Positions 50,361 to 64,000 of a stretch of DNA of 64,000 bases are shown here, in pieces (positions within the stretch are counted from its first letter, which is position 1; each line of letters starts with the position of its first letter). The stretch lies in the NCBI GenBank assembly GCA_018881555.1, contig JACAXG010000007.1:5656643-5720642 (forward strand), given 5' to 3'. Both the position numbers and the translations under genes were made by a program. The DNA comes from Amblyornis subalaris. Its lineage: Eukaryota > Chordata > Aves > Passeriformes > Ptilonorhynchidae. The notes under the pieces are model-generated. The model was not told the DNA's origin, searched no databases, and worked only from the letters and a program-made list of their open reading frames with translations.

Positions 50361-50779
50361 AGGAGCCAACAGCAGCAAGGATACTTGTGACAGAAGACTG
50401 GCATTGTATGCCTGATTTTACCAGGTCACTTGCTGAATACATCTCTTTTCCTTCTTGCAAAATGTTCTTATTTTCTAATACCATAGAAACATGGATTACA
50501 GAAACAGTACGTGGAAGAAAAGGGTGTCATTTAATACTAACCACAACCAGTCTCGTTCTGTTCTGCAGTGTGGCCTTTGTCTCACCTGCAGGTCCACACA
50601 CCTCTGTTTTTCGTAACAAGTAATTTTACAGATATTGAATAAGTTACATCTCTTCCTCCCAATAGAAATAAAGATTTTTTTTTTTAAGTATGTACTATAG
50701 AAACCTGAAGATATCTTCAAGAAATAGTAAAATATTAATTTCATTAGTCATTGATGGGATGAGAGCAAGCAAAATGGAC

Positions 50780-50900
50780 TTCTCTTTTCTTAATGGATTT
50801 AGAGAGAGTGCGTTTTGTCAAGCTGTTAATTAGATCTTAGGAGACAGGCAACTCATTAAAGCTTTGTGTGTTCTAAATATTACTTTTTATAAAAGGCTAT
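50780..50900. promoter_or_regulatory. Candidate short conserved element
   Basis: AAGCTGTTAATTAGATC and CTCATTAAAGCTTTGTG carry TAATTA/ATTA and TCF/LEF-like CTTTG cores in repeat-free sequence. Weak, composition-based call. Confidence 0.18.
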
Positions 50901-53220
50901 TTACACATATGGCTTTCACAATTAAATTCTGATAGAAGTACAATTTTAAATACAAAACATTCAGAATTTGTCTGACAAATATCAATGTTCTTGTGACAGT
51001 GCTAGGATTCAGAGGAACTTTGCATTGTTTTCTCTCTCTCAAGTTTTAGAGCCTTTATCCTTGAAGATTGTCTTTGACTAGTTAATTAGTNTTGTCAGTC
51101 AACTGCCTCAAATCGAATTACCAACTCTTTTTCTAATTTTAATTTTAAATCTCAGATCCTTCTGACTGAAATGGCGGCAAAAGGACAAACTGAAAGCTCA
51201 GAGTTAGCTCTGGGCATATAAATACAATAAAATTAGAGCACAGAAAAGATTTCCAGGGTTTCTTCTAATGTGCATATCTGAACAATATTAAAGGATCAAA
51301 GCACTGTCTATCATTCCATTCCATATCTTTTTCACCCATTTAAGATTAAATACTCCATCATTCTCTGAATGCACCAGAGAACCATACTGAAGTTTCTCAT
51401 TACTGGTGTATTATTAAAAGGTTTCTGAAGAACTTGAGATATTTGATAAAACATAAATCTCTTTGGAAAGTTGGTGTGAGTTGATCAAATACATTTAAAA
51501 ATATGAAAATGAACACGAATATGTTTAATTGATATTAATTTTGAACAGAAATCAGTAAAATGATTGTTGTATTAAATGTGTTGTCAAGAGAAGCAATTTG
51601 AGTGATTTTCAGCCAAGTACATTTCTTTCCCATCTCTCAAAAATTTCTATTTCCTATGGATCTGTTTGGTGGAATGTTATACCTGAGCCAGTGTAATGTT
51701 ATAAGAAACTTTTATCAAATATACTGTGAAGTTTGTATTTCTACTAGCAATCGGTTTTTAAAATCATTGCTCTCTTGCACAGTAATTTATCCTTACCTTG
51801 AACAAGCTGGGCTAAATTTCTTCTTTTTAAAAAGCAATACTTTCTTAAAAAAGTATTATTTTGTTTCTTTTAAAGAATCCACTTATATTGATAGTAACAA
51901 ATCCTGAGATATGAATGTGATGGATGCTTACCCATGAAAATTACTTGAAAATAGACAAAGTTTCACCTTTTAAATAAGACTAAGACAAGCCTGTGTATTA
52001 CAAATTGGAGGAAAGAATACCTGCTACTGAATTGTATGTNTTTTTTTTAAAAAAGTCTCTAAACAAGATGAATGATTTCTTTACTGCAGTTTACACCCTC
52101 CCCCCCAAAAAAAATTATACTTATATAAAAGGAATTATGCAGGTTGAAACCTGTAGCAGAAATATTATGAACTTCAAGGTCTAAAAGAAAACAAGATATA
52201 TGCAGATAAACCACAGATGAATTCTTCTGAAATGCTAAAGAACACTTATATTTTTCTCTACTTGAAAAACATACACTTATCCACAGATATAATTTCTTTA
52301 CTGTTGGTTGTACTGTTGCTAAATAGCAACAAATTTTCTGTACTTTAAATATCCACCAGGGCAGCGAGAACTGCAAAGACATCATTATCGCAACATTAGG
52401 GGACAATTTATAAAAGCCTCTTGCACAACACTACTTTTTACTTTTCCGGATGTCAAAAATAAGAACATTTTAGTAAGTACTAGAAAACAGAGCTCACACA
52501 ATATAATTTTATATATTCACAGAATCTTCTACTTAAGTAACTTCATATCAGAGACCTAGACAAGTAAGCTGATTAGAGCCATAAATGTGTCAAGGATCAA
52601 TGTAAATTTAGGATTACATTTCATGTGGGAAGGTCTTTAGTGGATTTAAACACTCTACAAATATTGACAAAATAAGATACTTGATCCCAATTGCAGAATA
52701 ATCACCAGATATAAGAAAGAAACAGAGAGCAACCTAATAGCTGAATAAATAAGGCATTTCCATGCAAAGAGACAACCTGACAAAAAAATTCTGTTTCTAT
52801 GTTTAAGGCCATTTATGTAATTTTTAAAAAGGTAAAAACATAAAAGAAATTTCTATGATCTTACAGACACGAAGTAAGGTACAAAAGTAATTGATTTATT
52901 GTAAATTAGAAACTGTAAATAAAACATGCACAGATTTCTCACTGCATTTTCTAAAGGTATTTAAACAATCTATGTTAATCTCCAAGATTTTACATACAAA
53001 AACTTCTTTCTGAAGATCTCAGGAGTCCCCACAGACTAAAGGCTATGTAATCATGGAACAGAGTAAGTATGAAAGACTATCAAGTTGCTAACTTCATTTC
53101 TTCTTTCTCTTCAGCTATATTAACATTGCCAGTTTTAAGTCCACCACAGTTTCAGCTGCAGCAAGAGGATACTTGTTTTGTTTGCACTAAAAAGTTCCAA
53201 TATGAAAACATTTTTAACCA
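50901..53220. other. AT-rich stretch, nothing firm
   Basis: Low-GC DNA with ACTAGTTAATTAGT near 51077-51090 and a C-run/A-run junction at 52100-52114. Frames at 51602-51907 and 52059-52406 are Phe/Leu/Ser-rich, as random AT-rich sequence gives. Confidence 0.4.
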
Positions 53221-53223
53221 GGA

Positions 53224-53246
53224 ATGCTCCTTGGCATAAGGAGCAT
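53224..53246. repeat. Perfect 9-bp hairpin
   Basis: ATGCTCCTT (53224-53232) is the exact reverse complement of AAGGAGCAT (53238-53246), with a 5-base loop GGCAT. Short for a microRNA precursor, and complementarity does not extend outward, so it is noted as a structural or dimer-site candidate only. Confidence 0.55.
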
Positions 53247-53479
53247 CCATCAATGCTTACAGGCCATCGAGATCCACAGAGCACAACCCCCTAATTTTAA
53301 CTTTAGTCTGGCTTTCCAACTCTTTCTATCTATACTTCATTCCTACTGTTCTAAAGACAGGTCCTGCAAGCATCTTTGCTTTCCTATTCAACTACCCTGT
53401 CACTCTTTTCATCCTTTTCTCTCGCCAACATTTTCTCACTTGTGTACTACTTAAGAGCTAAAGAATTTTTCCTTTCTTT

Positions 53480-53800
53480 GCTCCCAGCTTAAGAACATGT
53501 GCCATCCTGATAGATATTGCAGAGCTCTGTGCCTGCATTATCGTGGCTCTGAACCCAAGTTGTCAGCCCTGTCTCCCAGCACAGATTATTAGCGCACATT
53601 CGACACTGCTGTTGTGATCCCGTGGCTTGCGATTATCTTGAACAATGAGCAGATCGAGCTAACTACAAATGACACTCTGTAAGAAATAAAAGACTTGGTA
53701 GATGATTAACTCTCTGCATATGACACTGTGACATCAGGACCAGCGTCTTGCATTAACCAAATGGCTCATCCCCACTCTAAAAATCAGATATGAAATAGCA
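53480..53800. promoter_or_regulatory. Candidate conserved non-coding element
   Basis: Repeat-free, mixed-composition block with many CpGs for this window (ATTATCGTGG, TTAGCGCAC, TTCGACAC, CCCGTGG, GCGATTATC, ATCGAGC). Two OTX/PITX-type GATTA cores (53584-53588, 53631-53635) and a SOX core ACAAT (53642-53646) fall within 65 bases. No frame is coding-like throughout. It is among the best composition-based enhancer candidates in the window. Confidence 0.32.
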
Positions 53801-56150
53801 AAGAAACATCCCGTTTCTATATAATTAATACTTTCTGCCTTTTTATTCATATGTAGTTTCACAGCAATAATTTTCAGACATAATTGGTAGTTTCTGCTTT
53901 GAATTTACTGCTAAATCATCATGAACCCTGGGAATTCAAATGAACTAATACAGGAAGGGCTGCCAACCAAAACCCTTACGGCTTTCTTACACCCTAAGAG
54001 AAATCTTATCCTGCTGGTCCTTAGTCAGCAGTGGCACTCCAAAACTGTGGTTTCACAATTCGTGTTACTCTTGCAAGTGAGNCCAGGGCCTTTGAGTTGT
54101 GCTCTGTCCTCCTTGCACACTTCTTTGACAGTGTTGCAGGTGAATCAGCCACCATATGCACAAAGCTTTAGCACTTTTCACCCAAATTTCTAGGTTCAGC
54201 AGTTCAGAATTCCTGAAAGTTTTCCATCTGAAACAGGCTGGCTCTGAGTTTATTTAGTTTCTTCAACTCTCTATCATAGCTGAGAAAACAGCTCTATTTT
54301 CACTAATTGTAATCTATCAGCTGGCAGATATCCAAGGCAAGGAAGTGTGTCTTGCATTGGAATCTGATGCCCTGTGAACACATATCTGAAAAGAGATGTC
54401 AGAGACAGCTTATTCCAAATAACACAGTGAAAGAAATTGGAGCTGTTTCAGCTGCAGAGTGTACACAGGTATATCCTCATAGAGCTTTATAATTCATATA
54501 AAGAAGAAAAAGCAGCAGGCCAGAAATAAATGCTGAGAAACTCAGATGGAAGGAAGCCTTCACAAAGTTACGTACACCTGAGAAAGGGAACAAAGACCCA
54601 CATTGTCCAAAAGCACCACACCAAGTTAAGAAAAGTTAATCCTCTGTTCTTTGTCCCTACATTCAAAAACGATCCTATGGAGGTTTGGCAGTTTCCCACA
54701 TATTTGCATGAGAGATACTGTATCATTTAACACAAGTAAAAAAATTATTTTCAACCTATTCACTTTTTTAATTTATAATTGTTTTCAAATTTTACAATTA
54801 CAGTACGATGGAACTAGCCTTTGCATATTGAGCTGGCCACTCCTTTCAATAAGCTCTTCTAGATGCAGGTTTCTGACATGTAACTCACTTTTCAAGAATG
54901 TTGGTAAAATTAAGTTCTACATCATGTCATTGCACAACAGCCTGAACTCTGAAAATTNTCATGCCTTTGAGGGCTACCATATATCACATTCTGTAATTAC
55001 TGGAGAGGTCAATAACCCCTAGTTCAACTTCTACAACTCTAATTTTCACATCAAAACCAATATCTACATGCATTACCATCACTCTGATATAGTGTGAATT
55101 AACTGTTATTTATCAAACATTCTAGTATAAACTTTCTGTAACATTTGGAAATGATAAAAAAATGGTTTTAAAATATCTGAACACTTAGCCACAAAGCTTC
55201 TGAGAACGTACTTTTGGGTCATTATGTACCTTGCATAGGCTTACATTCTTGTAAAACAACAGAACACGAATAAGTATGATACTTTTCAGACTCAAATACT
55301 AAATTCATCAGGAAAACAGTATTCTAGTAAAGTATTCCTGAAACTGAATAGGCAGTACTTTCTTGATTAGAATGGTTACCAGTGCTACGTTTCCATAAAC
55401 ATCTTCAGTTTCTCCTCACCTCTCTTTCTTAAATGCTGCCATTCAAATATTTAGCAAATAATTAGAAGACAAGCAGCACAAGACATCTTAACCTGCTCTT
55501 CAGNATGATAATTACTTCACATTAAATGTTTTCTGAGCCATATATGGGAATTCTGGTGAAGTNCCATGGCTCTCAGGTGTCAGGGCAGAAGGTTCTGAGA
55601 CTATGAGGTATTATATTATATAAGCATGGAAGAATGCAAATTGAGCAGGTCACTTACTTTTTCAAGCTATGCAGTATGTCTATATAAAAATGTAACGAAT
55701 GAACAGGAGTAGAAATTTTCCTGCTTTATGGTAAAGTATGCCTGCTTATTTTTAAGTTACACACTATCTAACTTATATCACTAAAGNGTCATTGAGAGAT
55801 GTTTCCCTATTTTCCTCTATCCCACTCAGATCAGTTATCAATAAAATTAATATACTAAAACTAGATGGACAGTAAAACTACCACTCCAAGCCAAGGTGAT
55901 TTCACAGCTTCTCTCAGCAAATTAAACCAGTACAAAAATAAGCCAGAAATTTGCAATTTAAAATANTGCTGTAGGGAGAGTGAAAAAAATCCTTTAATTT
56001 CCTGCTTTCACTCCTGGTTACTTGTANGATCTCAAATGACATCATATACAACTCAGTGTAATGTGATATGGCAGAAGCTGACCCTAAGTAATCCAAAGAA
56101 GGAAATAAATCTGACTTTTGCCCTGAGGACAGGACCCAGGNTGGTCATTT
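53801..56150. other. AT-rich stretch, no recognisable gene
   Basis: Frames at 53921-54193, 54530-54730 and 54651-55022 have no domain or splice support. No transposon is recognised until the CR1 copy that follows. Confidence 0.4.
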
Positions 56151-56163
56151 TAGGACATTCACA

Positions 56164-56635
56164 CAGGATCACAGACGGGCTGAGTTTTAAAGGGATCATT
56201 GGAGGTTATCTGGTCCAACCCCCCTCTGCTCAAGTGGGATCACCCCAGAACATGGTCTTCCAGGACCACATCCAGATGGTTTTGACTATCTCCAAGGAAA
56301 GAGCTTTCACATTATATCCGGGCAAGCTGCTGCCAGTGCTCGGTGAAAAAATGAAAAAGCTTTTTCCGATGTTTGAAAGGAACCTGCTGCAGCATCTCTT
56401 TGTGCCCNTTACCTCTTTCGCTGTCACTGGGCACCACTAGAAAATGCCTGGCTCTGTCTGCTTTGCACCCTTCAGGAATTTGTACACATTGATAAGATTC
56501 CTGGAGCATTTTCTGCTCTGGANTGAGCAGTCCCAGCTCTCTCAGCCTTTCTTTGTGTGAGAGATGCTTCTTTCCTGTGCTCTCTCCAGTATGTCCACAC
56601 CTCTCTTGTATGTGAGTGTNACTGGGATGAACTTT
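56164..56635 (-). mobile_element. CR1 LINE fragment, minus strand
   Basis: Read on the plus strand the order is GGATCACAGACGGGCTGAG, ATCATTGGAGGTTATCTGGT, CCAACCCCCCTCTGCTCAAG, GGACCACATCCAGATGG, CTGCTGCCAGTGCT, CTTTGTGCCC, GAGCAGTCCCAGCTCTCTCA and AGTATGTCCACACCTCTCTT. This is the reverse complement of the CR1 3' part, about 470 bases. It is 5'-truncated and diverged; the outer border near 56635 is approximate. The long frames crossing it (55865-56440 plus, 56312-56671 minus) come from the repeat and are not host genes. Confidence 0.88.
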
Positions 56636-56639
56636 ACAT

Positions 56640-59600
56640 TTATACTCTGTACTGACGGCTTTGGACCACAAACAGATCAGAAGGGTTATTTCCCCATGTC
56701 ACATTCCACACAGTGATTTAAACTGCAGCTTCCCAAAACAAAAGTCAGCGAGACTTTGCTACAAACTGTTTCTCTCAATTTTGCAAGCAATTTTCATCCG
56801 TAGGCTGCCCATATTACTTTGTAAATCGGGGATATTTTGTTATAATAATGAAGTCTGAATCACACATTAAAGATCTCGAAGATTTTGTTTGGTATTTACA
56901 ATACTTCACATACACAAACACACACATATATATATTATAAATATATAATAGCCTATATTTGAAATAGCAGTGCAGGCACTAAGTCAAAGAATATGTGCNT
57001 CACTATCCAATGAAAATAATTTTGCAAACACAGGGACAATTAAAAAAATTATGAGAGCAAGTCTACAAAATGAGTTTGTCTGGCTGGTAATTGGACATAA
57101 TTTAATTTGAGTGACCAAAACCAGTACAATCTAATTTGCACAACATGCTGCCCATGAATTCACTGACCTTGTAGATTCCAAAGGGGTCACATAGCCCAGA
57201 GCCTATGGTCACTTCACTCACGCAACGAGACACTGAGCAAAAGACTACAAGACAAAGTCTTCCTGGCTATGCAGGTCAAAATCAACTTTAAAACAAAGTA
57301 TACACTTCACCTTATACAGACAAAAATGTTTTTTCTTGATAAAAACATTGTCAGAGAATTACATTTACTGGGAGCAACTATGAAGCAGAAATTCTGCTGG
57401 CACTATCTAAGTACATGAAGGTCTTTATACTTTGTTGTATTATGAAATGTAATGAAGCAGTAAAGNACCAAATCACTGTTAGGGGAACAAATAAGGAAAT
57501 GCTTATTCTTATGTTAGGTGTTTCCACAACAAATAATCACAGACACTTCCTCTCCTACCCATCATTTCCATGAGATAGGAATCTGTGAAAATAATGTCCA
57601 GATAAAATGCTGTTGGCAATAATTTCAGACAAAAACACTAATTTGCTCAAAATTTGTCACTGAGCTCAACAACAACAAAATGTATTAATCTAGAGATCTA
57701 ACCTTAAATACAAGGACATCTGTCAGGAAAATTGAGAATAATAGTGGTAAGTCTCCAATCCCCAGGATACCAGATGAGAGCATGAGCAAGCACCAGATAA
57801 AAGCTGAAAGGCAACATTAAAATTAACCTAGACAAATAACATCTCTTATCTGGAAGAGTGGACAAGGCAGGGCAACTAGTACACTTTCCTAATGTTTTTT
57901 TTTTTTTGGGGGTATTCCCTTCCAAAATGTATTTCATCCAGAAAATGNCTTTCTATTTTCAAATAGCTACAGATGTCCTGAAGTTTAATAAATGCAGATG
58001 ATATACANTGCCTCTAGCTGAACACTACGAAACCACTCTGTTATCTTCATTTGCATTATGATCTACTCACTTGTTCCATATGTCCGCATGATACCTCTGA
58101 AAGCTCTGAGGTCTTCANTTTTCTGTCAGAGGCTGTAAGAATTACTTCATGTGTTTTTTCTTTCAGCATAAAAAAAAAAAAAAAATTCATATGCAAATTC
58201 ATGGTTTATTCAAATTCAGAAATCCAAGTAGACACATCTGCCGCTAGTAGTAGAGCAAAAGGCAAGTGTCCTGCACTGATTTATTTTTTTATTGCCTGGC
58301 CTCAAAANTGACATTCCTTATACCTCAACATTTGTTCTTCTGCTATAAAAATAACTGCAAGATTTACGGTAGAAAGTAAAAAAAAAACCCAACAACAAAT
58401 TCTTTTTCTACAATCCTATTGTTTGCAATTTTGTTAAAATTTCTTTAAGAAAACAACCTGAAAACACCAAGGTGTAATCAAAATGGGAAAAAGTCCCCCA
58501 AACNAACAACAAAGACCTATCAGCAGCCAACTGCAAGTCCTACCCTCAGCTACCATCTTAGTATTATGACCTGAACATAGGATGGTATCTGATCTTCAGG
58601 GAAACGATGGGAAAACCATTTTTATTGAAANAGCAGTATTAAACACAGGCTTAGGATAGGAGTTTCCAAGCGGGAAAGGATCACATGTTACCCAGGATAA
58701 GGGAAAATGCAAGGAACACACCACGGGAACAGGCAAAGGCTGTGGCTGCGATGCCATCCGAACTTGGGTCGGCAGGAGCACCCGTGGATTAGGGAACCAT
58801 TTCACAAGTTTGGCTTCTCCAACTGTTTTTCTGCTTTTAATGATGACTTTGAAAACCATTCAGCAGACANTGGCAGTGGTCAGGGGGCCTGTTTTGGCAC
58901 ACAGTAGACAGATTCAAAATGCTTATGAAATTAGATAAGGTAAANGGATAATTGTCTTAGTTAAAAATTCAATTGGTATAGACACAAGTTTTGATTTCAC
59001 AGCCAGCCACCGCATTCATTTATGTCTCTCCAGTCATTACTTCAAGGCAGTACAGAACTNGTCAGGCAAGCTTTAATGTTTGCCATGCTTTTTTTAATTT
59101 AAAAATCTCCAAACCCAACAAAAACCTATAAACACCCAAGTTCTATTTAAGAGGAAAACCAGCTTGACACTCCAAACTTGGATGGATTTTCAATGAAAAA
59201 AAAACAACCCACTATAAAACAATAGATTAATGAACAATAGNAATATAAAAAATAGAAAGTTTTGCTTTTCTGACAGGCAGCTGTTATTCAAATTCTCATT
59301 TTTGTAAGCATTCTATTTCATATTTTCTAATCCTTAAAGACTTCTAAAAAGATTTATCCTGTCATAAGGAAAAGAAAAAGAATTAGCATTTGCTAAAATC
59401 TGACTGCCATGAATCAGTGTTAAACGCTTACTTAATATGCTTGTAAAACTGTGTATTTTCCATGTAACACATGCTTATATTTTTATATCTTTTACATATG
59501 TACATACATGCATACAAGGATACCATTACAAAACCTCTTCACTTTCTGATATCCAATAAAATTCTAGTTTTCCCAGGCCTGTAGCAGACATTCATACCAG

Positions 59601-62600
59601 ACAAGGCCAAAGTGCACATAAATGGATTATGAAACCCAGAGGCATCTGATTCTGTGGAAAAGATCTTTGATGAGGACAAACTATAAATAGAAAAAGAAGT
59701 TCCCTTTTTTCAACAGCCCTTGGATTTAAGACATTTTCAGATTCTGCTTCTCTGATAACATAAGATGAAATTCACACCAAAAAATAGAGCAGACTAAAGT
59801 GTGACAGCATCTCTTTAGGAACAAGCATGAGTCAGATGAATAAAATGCTCTTAAGTTCTAAGAAAAAGCTCTCAAGTTCACTGAGCCAGAACAGGAGAAA
59901 AATATTAAATTACATTTACATTCACGTACCTGATCTCTTAAAAATCACTTCTGATAAGTAATGAAAGTCTTCAGTATAGGATAAGACGCATATACAGAAA
60001 AACATATGGGGTACTAAAGCATTTTTCTTATTATTATCAAACATTCATTTAAATTAAACATTAAATTTTGACATGACAAGTCATTAGAAAAAAACTTAGT
60101 TTCTATATTAACCTGTTACTAATGTGATGTGTTGCACAGAGTTACAGGAAATAAAAAATATAAACAAGTGAAATAATTTTNACTTTCTAAATGCTTATCT
60201 GCCAGTTTTTTTATACTCTCATAGCCAACAGGTGCATTGACCATCTGTTCTAGATCACAGTACAAAAATTTTCTAATTATAAACAGCCTACCTTGCCTTT
60301 GCATAAGTCTCAGTAGTAGAACATTACCTATTATGGAATTAATGGCTTTCCTGGTCTACCTGACCAAAANAGCTATAAATGAAAATTAAGAACATGCTAA
60401 GATGTGCCTAGAAAAAAAAAAAATAGGTATTCACCAGTACTTGCACAGAGTTGAATTGCCNATTTTTTTTTTTTTTTAATANTTATAAANATTTGAGGTA
60501 CAGATGAACTCTGACAGTGGGGATAGTCTATGTTATTCATAAAAATCTACCTTGAATTTGACCCTTCTCAGCTTCTTCCATCCTTCTATCTTTCAAAATT
60601 TTTGTTTTTCTAATACAACATTATAGTGCAACTTCATAGTACACTGGTTCACTTAAANTGATTCACCAAAAAAAGAAATCAGTAAAGTGATGAAAGAAAT
60701 ATTTTTAACATTTCAAGGATGTTTTTATTATTATTGTTTAGTGAATATCATTTAGCAAAGTCTATTTATATTTGTTAACAGATTTATATTCTCAGAAGTG
60801 GAAGCTTTAGTAAATAAAGATAAACAAACCACACATTTCTTACAGGCCACGCCAGAACTTTGCTAGCTGCTATTCNACTTCTGACTCTCAAGCAGTGCAA
60901 GACTTCATTAAAAGATCTTTAAACATGTGAGTCTTTAAGAAAAGGGTGTAGGATCAAAAGGCTTCTCTATAGAACTGGGAAGGGAAGGGTAACTAGAGAT
61001 GTGGAAATGTATGAAAAAAAGAGTGCATTTCTAATATGATATAAAAATACTGGAAAGTACTGAGGAAAGGAGATTTAAAGAACAGAAATATTATAAAGGG
61101 AAGGTAAAACAATTCAGACAAAATGTGGGCTTTTCTGCACAGAGCAAGAAATTTCATTTTCAGGCTCCACTTGAAGTTGCAAACCAATCTTTCACTACAA
61201 GAGCTTTTTTCCTTCTTCTTGAGAAAAAAGAAATCCAAGATTTAAACTGTTATGTAGTAGTTCAATAGGTATGAAAATGTGCCAGCAATTTAATCCATTT
61301 CACATTCAGAAGCTCCTGAAGTTTGAGAGCACATTTGGCCACATCTATATTTAAATTTGTTAAACTTAGTCATAATTTCTAAACATACTCCCCGTAAGTC
61401 TTTTTTTCTTGAAAGAAACATTTGCTGTAGAATAATGAATATGAATTATGCAAAAAAAGTCTTTAAAGAAATACTTCTTGCATATTTTAAGCCTGTTAAA
61501 AAGTTGAGTTTGAAAGACACTGACATCCAGAGAGACTAATTTCTTTTTATAATAAGAAAAATCATCACAAAATTGTAGTTCGGAACATGTCAGTTAAGTT
61601 ACTGGCAGCAAAATTTGTGTTACAACTATTCTTCTACATTTTTGAAAGGCTAGAAACCTTACCCTATTCATATTGTAGAAAGCAAAAATATTTTTAATTC
61701 ATTTCCTTAACTCAAAGAAAAAAAAAACCAAGCTTAACATTTACCTGTCTGACAAAACTTTTCACATTCAAGATGGAAGTTAACTTAGAAAAGTGATTCA
61801 GCCATCGAAGATGGAAATCTGCTGCAAGACTCAGGATTCAGTACCACTAAATTCAGCAGCAGCACCAAGCTAAGTTCTTCCTCAACAGTTCCGTTAGAAA
61901 AGAGTTTGACACAGAAATGAGCAAAGCTAGGCCAACTCATCACACCTTTTAATCCCAATGCAAAAAAATCCTGCCATGCCTAGACCTGAATTCTGCTTTC
62001 TTTGCCATCCTAAATTCTCTCCTGGATGAGGACATGAACAACCACCCTGAAAGCAGCTTTAGCTTGGTGACCTAATCCTTCTCCTAAATGTTCTTGGGAG
62101 ACTACAAGTAGCATCAAATCTTTAAATCTCTCTACAACTCCCTTTCTAAATCTAGCCATAAAATAATCCTTGTTTTCAAGACTGGACCTTCTTACTAAGT
62201 CTAGCCTGGTAAGCTTTAGCAGACATAAACAAAAACTAACCAATTTCCACCAATTTCCGTGAATCAAGAACAAATCTTAGTTAGCTAAGATGGAATCCTT
62301 TTTGTATCCAGGCCAAGGCTTTTCTTTGACCCCAATAATTACTTAACTCCATGCACACCCCAACTGTTGTTCACCCATGCTGGTAGATTCTTCTTGGCTT
62401 GCTGCGTGCATGTGTTTGGTTATGGAAGGTTTCTAGACATCCCTGATAAGCTCAGCCAAAACCTCCTTGATGGGGAGTACTTGGCAGAACAAAGAAACAT
62501 GAATAACGATGTGACATTCCAGAAAAGCAGGAGGACTTAAGCAACAATTTATGTTCTACATCCATTTATGCATCTACACCAAAAAGGTATTAAAAAAAAT

Positions 62601-64000
62601 CACTCACTGTGTACCCGTAAGAAGCCTCGCTACACAAGATTCCCCAGACAGACAGGATCATGGCTGTCCCCAGCGTCCATGATGTGGATAATCCGTAAGT
62701 GACATTTTCCCATCACTGATCACACCAGCTCTAGGGAGCCACTTAGTGCTCAAGGGCCAATAAAGCCAAAAACTCTTGTGAGCAACAAAGAACATATAAC
62801 AATGGGAAAGGAAAGCAGTTCCCCAGGATCTTTTTCCATTCTTTTCTAACCTTACACTTTATGAGTCAGNCTGCCTCAATATCCCAAATACTTAGCACTT
62901 AATAAAAGAATGAGCTATTCTTTTTTTATATGGTTTTTTTTTCCAATTTTTTAATAGCTGTAACAAAAAAAAAATATCTCCACGAGGCAGTTCTTCTTTT
63001 GTTCTATTCTTCCAATCTACAAGGCTGCGTTAGCTGGAAGAGTGTTTTTACAGATGCCATTTTAGTGCACAGAAAAGTGACACTTCTCTCCCAGAAGAGC
63101 TGTAAGTCAAGTTTTTACCCACTCTTTTTTTTTTTTTTACATTATATTTGAGAGGCACATTCATCCCATCAGCTTTGCTGGTTTTATACATGTTGAGATC
63201 CTTCAGACTACAAATGAATTTGAACTTTTATAGTATAAAATAAATTAATGTAGAAATACACTAAAGTACATTTGCAGTTTTAAAAAATTTTTGGTTTACA
63301 GTCATAATCAGGAACTTTGAAAACTGATTGATCTTTATTTTTACAATTTCATAGATAAAAATTATTATCATGAACTTTTTTATCTTAAGCATCCTTAGAT
63401 ATCAATATGCATTTTGGTACTGAATCAAGTCTCACAATTTTGAGAATTTAATGTGTAATTAAATTTCAGTAAGATTAAAAGCTAACAAGAAACATCCTGT
63501 TCCTGCATTAGACCTTCCTGATAGCACTGTATGTCACTGAATAGATTGTTATTCCTAAATATTTCAAAGTTGGTAAACTCAAAANACAAGGAAGGTGGTT
63601 TATCTGTCCTGAAAGAGTCAATAGTTAACAGCAAAANAACTTCAGAGTAATTGTTGTGGAATTCTAGAGAAACCAAATCAGTCCTGCAATTCACTAAATA
63701 AAAAGTCCAACGACTTAAAGAATGCAGTATCTTTCCAAACTTGCTTGCTGTGCTCTCTTACATGCTTAGCGTCACCCTTAACTGAGATCCCAGGAGTATA
63801 AGGAGGAAAAATGTACTGTGAAATTCCAGCATCTCAAACGCAGATTGTTGGGCAAGAGTTTCTTTAATTCAAGGTCTAACTATGGTACTTTAAGTAAGGA
63901 TACCCTCCTACTTGCCATANACACATATTTGCAAGCAGTCACTCAAAGTTAGGTTTTACTTCTCAATCAACTGAAGTTTGTACACCAGAAACATAATTCC
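56640..64000. other. AT-rich stretch, no recognisable gene
   Basis: Long repeat-poor interval to the window end. It holds CA/TA simple sequence at 56915-56950, an A-run at 58171-58185, T-runs at 60462-60478 and 63125-63138, and frames of 60-87 codons without domains. A minus frame at 62010-62273 has fairly even residue use but no splice sites or family match. No LTR or CR1 copy was recognised here. Confidence 0.4.
56915..56950 (+). repeat. CA/TA microsatellite
   Basis: ACACAAACACACACATATATATAT followed by TA-rich sequence, a compound dinucleotide repeat. Confidence 0.8.

Noticed and set aside
55865..56440. Longest open frame in the window, 191 codons plus strand
   Set aside because: Its second half is antisense CR1 sequence and its first half has no domain, so it is a repeat-derived frame with no sign of a host gene.

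Overview
The window reads as non-coding vertebrate nuclear DNA, almost certainly from a bird. It is AT-rich, has no bacterial-style gene packing, and none of its open frames is long enough or family-like enough to call a gene. Bird origin rests on the repeats: a recognisable CR1 LINE 3' end at about 36.9-37.16 kb, four further CR1 pieces (46.0, 47.6, 49.97 and 56.2-56.6 kb), and LTR sequence of types familiar from avian genomes (12.12-12.61 kb, 16.86-17.19 kb and 30.34-30.99 kb). The best resolved element is a minus-strand ERVL-type solo LTR at 30341-30987, with TG/CA ends and a 5-bp target duplication (GCATC) on both sides.

Layout. 1-135 is a small GC-rich edge that drops abruptly into AT-rich DNA. 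2.5-9.1 kb holds three short minus-strand segments with splice-like borders and mutually compatible reading phases; they are the only candidate coding exons and remain weak. 8.9-10.1 kb, 14.1-15.5 kb, 20.2-20.5 kb, 22.5-23.5 kb, 44.2-45.4 kb, 50.0-50.9 kb and 53.5-53.8 kb are repeat-free stretches with retained CpGs and dense TAAT, SOX-like, E-box or CRE-like motifs. They are candidate conserved enhancers. The rest is repeat-poor intergenic or intronic DNA with simple sequence and small tandem or inverted repeats.

No complete protein gene, rRNA, tRNA or CRISPR array can be supported. The picture fits a gene desert or a very large intron near a developmental gene, but that is inference. I found no previously undescribed multi-gene system. 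The points most worth checking are the SOX/E-box composite at 9.91 kb, the TAAT palindrome cluster at 45.2 kb, the minus-strand exon chain, and a 5.7-kb stretch without any of the ambiguous bases that are otherwise scattered through the window.
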